DNA of 64,000 bases from Dromiciops gliroides (Eukaryota > Chordata > Mammalia > Microbiotheria > Microbiotheriidae). Made by a program: the position numbers and the translations under genes. Where the stretch lies: NCBI RefSeq assembly GCF_019393635.1, contig NC_057867.1, forward strand, positions 58,918,492-58,982,491, in the 5' to 3' direction. This document shows positions 55,781 to 64,000 of this stretch, in pieces. Numbering within the stretch: position 1 is the first letter of the stretch; each line of letters begins with the position of its first letter. A model generated the notes under the pieces. It saw nothing but the letters and a program-made list of their open reading frames with translations, was not told the DNA's origin and made no database searches.

Positions 55781-58290
55781 GAGGAGGGAAGAAGGGAGAG
55801 ATGGAGAAGGGGGGAGGGACAAAAGATACAGAGATGGATAGGAAGAGAGAGGAAAAGACAGAGGGGGGAAGGATGGGAGGGGGAGAGAAATAGATGACTT
55901 CCACAGGTTCATGAAAGAACAAGGAGATAGGACAGCCAAGTCACTGCCAGTGGGAGGAGCACCAATGAAATTATTATAGCCCTGGGAACTGGGCTATAAT
56001 AGGGCAAATGGCCCGTTTGTCCTAGACTCTGGACAGTATACGCCAATGGCCTTGAGTTCTCTCTTTCCAAGAATCATAGAAGACATTCAAGGAGTTATGG
56101 AAGGTACTGGTTACTAAAGGAGGGTGAGTAGAGTTGGTGTCATCGAGCACAAGTCCTGCCAGACTAAGCCTTTACTCCTTGGATTCACGTATGTAATAAA
56201 GTCCAATCTTCTGTAGGAAGCTTTTCATTCGTGTGATTACCTATGTAACTAACTACCTTTGTGACCTTGAATGGGGCGCTGGCTTGGGAGGAAGAGGTGG
56301 TCATAGAGAGGCGGGGAGGCGGGGGAAGAGAGAGAGAGTATGGGAGAGAGGGAGAGAGTATGGGAGAGAGGGAGAGGGAGTCAAAAGAGTGGGGAAGGGA
56401 GAGAGATGGAGACTAGGGAAGAGACAATGTGGAGAAGAGACATTGGGAGACAGAGGAGGAAAAAGGAGAAGAGTGGGCAAGAGAGAGGGATCAGAAGAGA
56501 GAAAGAGGTGGGAAGAGAAAGTGAGTGGGGTAAGAGAGATGTAGAGAAAGAGGTAGGAGTCATGAGGAGTGGGGTTGGGTTGAGCAGGCAGGGGAAGAGA
56601 GAAAGAGAGAGACAGAGAGGGAGGGAGGAAGGGAGAGAGAGAGAGAGAGAGAGAGCGCAGAAGAGAGGGAGAAAGAGAAGGCAGAGGAAGGGAGGAACAA
56701 GGGGAAATAATTGCACCTGCCAGGGTCCACTGAGTTCAAGTGACCAGGGCTGGATGAATTCCTTCTCAAGACAATGAGAAAATAGGCCAACTGGCCATAC
56801 CCTCATTGGGGGGGATGGATCAGGGAAACACCCTGGTGAGTGGGAAAGGTGCCCCTGGGCTAGAATCCTGCAAATGGACCATATTTCCTAAAAGTCAGAG
56901 TAATCCAAGAGCCAAAGCCTTGACTTATCTCTCTATCTCTGTCCCTCTTCTCTTCAATTCTCTTCTCTCTCTTCTTTTCTGTCTCTCTGTCTCTCTTCTC
57001 TCTCTCTTCTGTCTCTCTGTCTCTGTCTCTCTTCTCTCTCTTCTCTCTCTCTCTTCTCTGTTTCTCTGTCTCTCTATCTCTGTCCCTCTTCAATTCTCTC
57101 TCCTCTTCTGTCTCTCTGTCTCTCTATCTGTCTCTCTTCTCTTCTGTCTCTCTGTCTCTGTCTCTCTTCTCTCTCTCTTCTGTCTCTCTGTTTCTCTGTC
57201 TCTCTATCTCTGTCTCTCTTCTCTTCTGTCTCTCTGTCTCTCTATCTCTGTCCCTCTTCTCTTCAATTCTCGTCTCTTCTCTCTCCTCTTCTGTCTCTCT
57301 GTCTCTCTATCTCTGTCCCTCTTCAATTCTCTCTCTTCTCTTCTGTCTCTCTGTCTCTCTATCTGTCTCTCTTCTCTTCTGTCTCTCTGTCTCTGTCTCT
57401 CTTCTCTCTCTCTCTTCTGTCTCTGTTTCTCTGTCTCTCTATCTCTCTTCTCTTCTCTCTCCTCTTCTGTCTCTCTGTCTCTCTATCTCTGTCCCTCTTC
57501 AATTCTCTCTCTTCTCTTCTGTCTCTCTGTCTCTCTATCTGTCTCTCTTCTCTTCTGTCTCTCTGTTTCTCTGTCTCTCTGTCTCTCTTCTCTTCTGTCT
57601 CTCTGTCTCTCTATCTCTGTCCCTCTTCTCTTCAATTCTCTTCTCTCTCTCTCTTCTCTTCTGTCTCTCTGTCTCTCTATCTCTGTCTCTCTTTTCTTTT
57701 CTCTCTCTTCTCTTCTGTCTCTCTGTCTCTGTCTCTCTTCTCTCTGTCTTCTGTCTCTTTGTTTCTCTGTCTCTCTCTTTCTTTCTAGTCTATTCTACAA
57801 GACACTGAAGGAGTTGTGGAAAGTACTGGTCCCATCAGGAGGGTGAACACAGTTCTATTCTTTCAGGACAGTTCATGCAGAGCATCCCTGGCCTTCCTTC
57901 AAGTCCCTGCTAAACTCTGACCTTCTCCAGTAAGACTTTCTTCACTGTTCTCATCAGTCCTCAACGTTATTATCTATGCAACATACTACCTTTGTGATCT
58001 TCTATGGGATATTTGTAGGAGAGAGAGAGGGAGGGAAGGAAAGAGAGGGGGGTGACAGAGAAGGGGATAAGGGAGAGCAAGGGGAGAGAGAGAAAGAGCA
58101 GGGAAGAAAGAGTGGGAGAAAGAGAGGAAGAGAAGAAAAGGGAAAGAAACAAAGTGTGGGAGGGAGTGGGGAAAGATGGTGGAGGTAAGAGGGGTGAAGG
58201 AAGGAGAGGGAGGGGTCACAGAATGGGGAAGGGAGAGGAAGGAGAGGTAGAAGAGAGAATAATAGAAGAAAGAGCAGTGGAGAGAGCGAG

Positions 58291-58346
<56 letters not shown>

Positions 58347-58479
58347 ATGACATAGAGAAAAGGGTTGTGATGAGAAAGTACGGTGCAAGGGAAGACAGAG
58401 AAAGTGATCACATGACAGGATGCAGTGAATTTAAGTCACCCAGCTGTGATGAGTTCTATATCAGGGTAGGGGCCACCTC

Positions 58480-58630
58480 CCTAACACTGCTCCCATCTAT
58501 CTCTGGTTTTTTCCTTCACAGCCTTTATGTTCCTGCCGCCATGTCCTCTACTTCCCCTGCTGTCAAGACTGGTTGATTGGACAGATAATATGGTAGTGAA
58601 GATATTAAAGTTGGTGAGAGAAAAAGAAAA
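58480..58630 (+). repeat. Exon-like module P2
   Basis: Same block with acceptor-like TTTTTTCCTTCACAG (AG at 58520-58521). It differs from P1 at about one base in ten and ends with GTTGGTGAGA, a better donor-like site. Confidence 0.5.
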
Positions 58631-60157
58631 GGGGGTAGAAGAGGAGGGGGGAGAGAGAAGACTCAGGACTCAATGAATTCAAGTCACCAACCAGCCCCAG
58701 GTGAAGATGACATACTACCTTTGTGTAACCTTGTAGGAGTAATTTCTTAGGGGGAATGAGGGGGAAATAAAGAAAGAGGAAAAGCGGGGAAGAGAGAGCA
58801 AGGGAAAGGGTGGGAGAGAGAGTGCAGAAGAGACAGTGGATTGAAGTCAGAGAAGGTAAGAGAGGGGAAAAATATTGGGAGAGGGATGGGGAAAGGGAAA
58901 GAGAGGGAAAAGAGAGAGCACCGGAGTAGAAAATAAGGCATCGTCACCAGGCCTCGGGGTAGTTCCCTTTTAGGGAAGGTTCCACCTCCATAACATAGCA
59001 TCCAAGGATCCCCTCCTCTTCTCAGCAACAACCTTTATGATCCTGCTCCCCTCACCTCCACTTCCCCTAGCTACAAGACTGACTAAAGGTGGTGATAATG
59101 TAGTAGTGAAGATAGTAGGTGGTGATGACAAAGGGAAGGGAGGGGGGTGATAGAGAGGTGGAAGAGGGAAGGAAATAGAAGAAGGGAAGAAAGAGAAAGA
59201 AAAGGGAAAGCAAATGAAAGAGAGAGGTCAAAGATGGGAAGAGAGTGAGAGAGGGGAAGAGAGAGAAAAGAGAGAGGGAAGGGAGAGAGGGAGAGAAGGA
59301 AGAAGAGAGGGAAGAGGAAGAAGAGCATAAGAGGGATGAGAAAGGGAGAGATAAATGGAGGAAGGGCAAAGGAAAAAGAAGAGAGAGGGAGTCTGGACAG
59401 TAGGGTCAGCATAGTTCTCTTCCTTCAGGACAGGGCAGGGTAGAATATCCCTGCCCTCCCTGACTTCAAGTCCCTGCTAAATTCTAACCATTTCCAGGAA
59501 TACTTTCTTCACTGTCCCATCAGTCCTCAGTTTTATCTATGCAATGTACAACCTTTGTGACCTTGTACGAGATACTTGACTGAGGGAGAGAGAAGGAGAG
59601 GTCAGAGAAGGGGATAAAGGAGAGGAAGGGGGAGAGAGAGGAAGAGGCAGGAAAGAAAGAGTGGGAGATATAGAGGGAAGAGAAGAAAGAGAAGAGAGAA
59701 AGGGTTGGAGGGAGAGGAGGGAAAAGATGGTTAGGGTAAGAGCAGGGAGGGAAGGAAGGAGAGAGAGGGAGGAGGCAGGTAAGAGGATAAGAGAGAGCAA
59801 GAGGAGAGAGGAAAAGCAGGAAAGAAAGAGTGGGAGAAATAGGGGAGGAGAGGAAAAGGAGAGAGAGAAATTATGGGAGGGAGAATAGGGGAAGGACAGT
59901 GGAGGTACGAGGAGGAGTGAGGAAGGGAGAGAAGGAGAGGTAGAAGAGAAAAGGGCAAAGAGAAAGAGGAGTGGAGAGAGGGGCAAAAGAGAGAGGAAGG
60001 GGGAAGGAGAGAGGGAGCTTGTGATGAGAAAGGACAGGAAGAGAGAAGGTAGAATAGGAGAGAGAGAGGGAAAGACAGAGAGAAGAGAAAACCTGACAGG
60101 ATACAGTGAGCTCAGACACCAGGCCCTGGAGAGCTGTCCCAGGGTAGTGTCCATCTC

Positions 60158-60380
60158 CCTAACACTGCTCCCATCTATCTCTACTTTTTTCCTCCACAGC
60201 CTTTATGTTCCTGCTGCCATTCACTCCACTTCCTCTGCATTCAGGACTGGTTGGTTGGATAGACAATGTAGTAGTTAAGATATGAGGTGATGGTGACAGG
60301 AAAAGAAAAGGGAGAGGGGAGCAGAGAGTGGGGGGAATGAGGGAGGGAGAAAGAGGGGAAGAGAGAGAGGAAAAGAAAAG

Positions 60381-60439
<59 letters not shown>

Positions 60440-60686
60440 GGGGGGATTGGGGGGGGGGGACTTGACAGGAGTCATTACATTCCTATCACCAGGCTTGGGT
60501 GAATTCCCTTCTCAGGCTAATGAAAGAACAGGTAGATGGGAAAAGTGAGTCAATGCCATTGAGGGATGGATGCATGAAACCCCCTGGTAAGTGGGAAAGG
60601 TGGCCCTGGGCTAGAATCCTGCATAGGGCCCATTTTCCCCAAAAGGGGAGAGGGAAGAGTCTGGACAGTATAAGCCAATGGGCTTC

Positions 60687-60752
<66 letters not shown>

Positions 60753-61370
60753 TCTAGAACATATTCAAGGAGTTATGGAAAGTACTGGTCCCACTAGCAG
60801 GGTCAGCATAGTTGTCTTCCTGCAACACAGGTTAAGTCAGAGCATCTCAGCTTCCTTTAATTCCCTGATAAGCTCAGACTTTCTGCAGGAAGTCTTTCTT
60901 CCCTGTTACCATCAGTCCTCAGTGTTATGCAACTTACTACCTCTGTGACCTTTATGAGATACTTGTAGGAGAGGGAAGAGGGAAGGAAGGAGGGGGAGAG
61001 AGAGGAAGAACAAGGAAGACAGAGTGGGATGGGGGAGAGGAAAAGGGAGAAAGATAGCAAAGGGGTGGGAGACTGGAGACAAGATGGTGGGACAAGAGGG
61101 GAGAAGGAAGGAGCAAGATAGAGGGAGGGATCAGAGAAGGGGGAAAGCAGATTAAAGGGGAGAGAAAGGAGAGGAGAGGGAGAAGAGAGAAGGGGAAAGA
61201 GAGGCAAAAGAGCAAGAAGGGAAATAGGGGAGGTTGCCAAGGGAAAAGACTGGAAGAGAGAAGGCAGAAGAAAAGAGAGAGGAAGAGGAAGACAGAAGAG
61301 AGCACCTGACAGGATACAGTGAGCTAAGTCCGCAGGCCCTGGAGAGCTGTCCCAGGGTAGCATCCACCTC
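60158..61370 (+). repeat. Array unit n (1213 bp)
   Basis: Runs from one CCTAACACTGC landmark to the next. It contains module P (from 60200), a GA tract, module D (60516-60586, donor GTAAGT), a CT tract, module E (60758-60830, donor GTTAAG), a block with 'gaagtctttcttccctgtta', and another GA tract. Confidence 0.85.
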
Positions 61371-62530
61371 CCTAACACTGCTCCCATCTATCTCTATTTT
61401 TTTCCTCCACAGCCTTTATGTTCCTGCTGCCATTTCCTCCACTTCCCCTGCATTCAGGACTGGTTGGTTGGATAGACAACATAGTAGTTAAGATATGAGG
61501 TGATGGTGACAGGAAAAGAAAAGGGAGAGGGGAGCAGAGAGTGGGGGGAATGAGGGAGGGAGGGAGAAAGAGGGGAAGAGAGAGAGAAAAAGAAAAGGAG
61601 AGAAAGAAACAGTGAGATAGAGGGGTGGGGTGGTGGTGGGGAACTTGACAGGAGTCATTACATTCCTATCACCAGGCTTGGGTGAATTCCCTTTTCAGGA
61701 TAATGAAAGAACAGGTAGATGGGAAAAGTGAGTCAATGCCATTGAGGGATGGATGCATGAAACCCCCTGGTGAGTGAGAAAGGTGGCCCTGGGCTAGAAT
61801 CCTGCATAGGGCTCATTTTCCCCAAAAGGGGAGAGGGAAGAGTCTGGACAGTATAAGCCAATGGGTTTCACTTCTCTCTCTCTCTCCCTCACTCACCCCC
61901 CCCCAAGATTCTAGAACATATTCAAGGAGTTATGGAAAGTACTGGTCCCACTAGCAGAGTCAGCATAGTTGTCTTCCTGCAACACAGGTTAAGTCAAAGC
62001 ATCCCAGCTTCCTTTAATTCCCTGATAAGCTCAGACTTTCTCCAGGAAGTCTTTCTTCCCTGTTATCATCAGTCGTCAGTGTTATGATGTATGCAAGTTA
62101 CTGTACCTCTGTGACCTTTATGAGATACTTGTAGGAGAGGGAAGAGGGAAGGAAGAAGGGGGAGAGAAGAAGAACAAGGAAGACAGAGTGGGATGGGGGA
62201 GAGGAAAAGGGAGAAAGATAGCAAAGGGTTGGGAGACTGGAGACAAGATGGTGGGGCAAGAGGGGAGAGGGTAGGAGCAAGATGGAGGGATCAGAGAAGG
62301 GGGAAAGCAGATTAAAGGGGAGAGGAGAGGAGAGGGAGAAGAGAGAAGAGGAAAGAGAGGCAAAAGAGCAAGAAGGGAAATAGGGGAGGTTGCCAAGGGA
62401 AAAGACTGGAAGAGAGAAGGCAGAAGAAAAGAGAGAGGAAGAGGAAGACAGAGAGAAGAGAGCACCTGACAGGATACAGTGAGCTAAGTCCGCAGGCCCT
62501 GGAGAGCTGTCCCAGGGTAGCATCCACCTC
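61371..62530 (+). repeat. Array unit n+1 (1160 bp)
   Basis: Very similar to the preceding unit along its whole length by eye, with module D at 61699-61769 (donor GTGAGT) and module E at 61915-61987. The main differences are in the GA and CT tract lengths, so the duplication is recent. Confidence 0.85.
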
Positions 62531-62680
62531 CCTAACACTGCTCCCATCTATCTCTATTTTTTTCCTCCACAGCCTTTACGTTCCTGCGGCCATTTCCTCC
62601 ACTTGCCCTGCTCCCAGGACTGGTTGGTTGGACAGATAATGTAGTAGTGAAAATATGAGGTGATGGTGACAGGCAAAAAG
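62531..62680 (+). repeat. Exon-like module P5 and start of a diverged unit
   Basis: Same acceptor-like TTTTTTTCCTCCACAG (AG at 62571-62572) followed by a changed block (TTTACGTTCCTGCGGCCAT). After about 62.7 kb the unit differs from the previous two and matches the 58.65-59.1 kb section instead ('accagccccaggtgaagaca'). Confidence 0.55.
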
Positions 62681-64000
62681 GGGAGGGGAGGAGAGAGAGG
62701 GAGTGAGGAGAGGACTCAGGAATCAGTGAATTCAAGTCATCGACCAGCCCCAGGTGAAGACAACTTATTACTTTTGTGGCCTTGTGTAAGTCGTTTGTTA
62801 GAGGGGGAAGGAGTAGGAATAGAGAAAGATAACAATAAGGGGGGGGGAGAAGGAATGTGTGGGAGGGAGAGTACACAAGATACAGTGGCTGGAAGAGAGG
62901 GGCCAAAAGATGGGGAGAGGGTTGGGAAGAGAGACAGAGACAGAGAGAAACGCCTGACAAGACAGTGAGACATCAAGTCACCAGGCCTGGGGGGAGTTCC
63001 CTCTCAGGGAAGGTTCCACCTCCATAACAGCACCCAAGGATCCTCTCCTCTTTTCAGCAACAACCTTTACGATCCTGCTCCCCTTGCCTCCACTTTCCCT
63101 AGCTACAAGACTGACTAAAGTGGTGATAATGTAGTAGTGAAGATAAGAGGTGGTGGTGACCAAGTGAAGGTGGGAGATGAGAGGGAGGGAAAGGGAAGGA
63201 ACTAGATGAAGGGGAGTGAAGAAGGGAAGAGGAGGGAAAGAGTCTAAGAGAGGTGAAGGAGACATGGGAAAGAGGGGGACAAAGAAAAGAAAGGGAAGAG
63301 GGAGGTGAAGAGAGAAGGGTTGGAGAGAGGGAGGGTGGAAGAGAGATAATGGAAGAGAAAGAGGGAGAGCAAAGGGCAATGCGTGGAAAAGAGAGGGAGA
63401 GGCAAAGAGGGGAAGAGACAGTAGAGAGAAGAGAGATTGGGGGAGAGAAAAGGAAAAGGGGAAATAGAAGAATGGGAAGAGGGAGAGAAAGAAGGAGGCA
63501 TAGAAGAGAGAGTGGAGAAGCGGGGAAGTGATGGAGAAAAAGAGTTTGAAAAGGCTGTGGAAGAGACAGAGAGACAGACACAGAGAGATGTAGAATGAAC
63601 ACCTTACATGAATTAGGTTTCATGTCACCAGGTCTGGGTGAACTCCATCTCAACGGAGGTTCTGCCTCCCTGCCATGGCTCCCATGTCTCTCCTCTTTAT
63701 TTTTGCCACAGCCTTTCTGTTTCTGCTCCCCTTTCCTCCACCTCCCCTGCCCACAGTACTGGCTCTAGTAGTGAAGATAGAAGGTATTGACAAAGAGACA
63801 GGGGGAAGATGGAGGAAGACAGAGAGGAAAGAGGCAAAGACAGAGTAGAAGAGAGATGGAGTGAGGTGGGAAGGGAGAGAGGGTCAAAGAGAAAGAGAGA
63901 ATGGAAGATAGGAAGGAAAGAAAAGTAGGAAAGAGATGAGGGAAAAGTAGGAAAGGGATGGGGGGAAGAGAGACAGAGACAGATACAGAGACAGACAGGA

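Larger units (their letters stand above)
53560..64000 (+). repeat. Complex GA/CT-rich tandem array with exon-like modules
   Basis: From about 53.6 kb to the window end, blocks of unique-looking sequence recur among GA- or CT-rich simple repeats. The landmark CCTAACACTGCTCCC starts at 55630, 58480, 60158, 61371 and 62531. Variant blocks occur near 58.98, 63.01 and 63.66 kb. Pure (GA)n tracts lie at about 53785-53855, 54500-54565, 55040-55097 and 58287-58340; (GGAA)n at about 55097-55170; a CT/CTGT tract of about 850 bp lies at 56925-57780. The array continues past the window edge. Many long Ser/Leu or Arg/Glu frames here are products of the simple repeats. Confidence 0.85.

Noticed and set aside
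56806-57846. 346-codon Ser/Leu-rich frame
   Set aside because: It translates an 850-bp CT/CTGT tract; only its edges touch array modules.

Overview
The window reads as nuclear DNA of a marsupial, probably an Australian one. The evidence is at least 13 copies of a tRNA-derived SINE with the marsupial MAR1/WSINE1 consensus (start GGGGCAGCTAGGTGGCGCAG, poly-A end), several still flanked by target-site duplications. There are also many old MIR copies, L2-type tails, hAT-type MITEs and a LINE-1-derived half-L1 (HAL1) element. CpG is scarce, and no tRNA, rRNA, CRISPR or bacterial feature was seen.

Layout. 0-13 kb: intergenic DNA full of MIR and SINE copies. 13.4-14.6 kb: gene A (+). 14.6-16.3 kb: a SINE pair and a small minisatellite. 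16.3-20.3 kb: degenerate CTGTCT-type satellite enclosing a cleaner CTGGGTCT minisatellite. 20.3-22.2 kb: a nested old repeat. 22.2-27.6 kb: a TG-rich satellite with a unit of about 150 bp. 27.6-30.5 kb: unique DNA with a 55-bp inverted repeat. 30.6-32.2 kb: gene B (-). 32-47 kb: unique DNA, SINEs and the HAL1. 47.1-47.5 kb: pseudogene C (-). 51.9-53.2 kb: gene D (-), carrying one in-frame stop. 53.6-64 kb: a GA/CT-rich tandem array holding repeated exon-like modules.

The main result is that A, B, C and D are relatives. I found this by comparing the translations with each other, not by recognising a known family. A, B and D share the order: hydrophobic N-terminus, a V/I-P-T motif, a W-x-x-x-G block before a second hydrophobic segment, an Arg-rich or low-complexity middle, and a basic patch with a Cys-containing hydrophobic C-terminus. 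In B and D the TAA stop lies inside the AATAAA poly(A) signal. In A the same signal is present but the reading frame runs through it. A, B and D each have a TGATGTCA (CRE-like) element about 130-170 bp upstream of the aligned start region; B also has an RFX X-box-like palindrome and A a half-site. Compact genes of this kind with CRE and X-box sites are often used in spermatids, so testis expression is a reasonable guess but only a guess. B is the best intact gene; A and D look partly decayed or rebuilt; C is a remnant.

The second unusual region is the 53.6-64 kb array. It repeats short blocks that look like exons (71 and about 73 nt) with GT-AG borders and matching codon phase, separated by GA/CT-rich spacers. 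It could be part of a duplicated gene or a satellite that captured exons; sequence alone does not decide.
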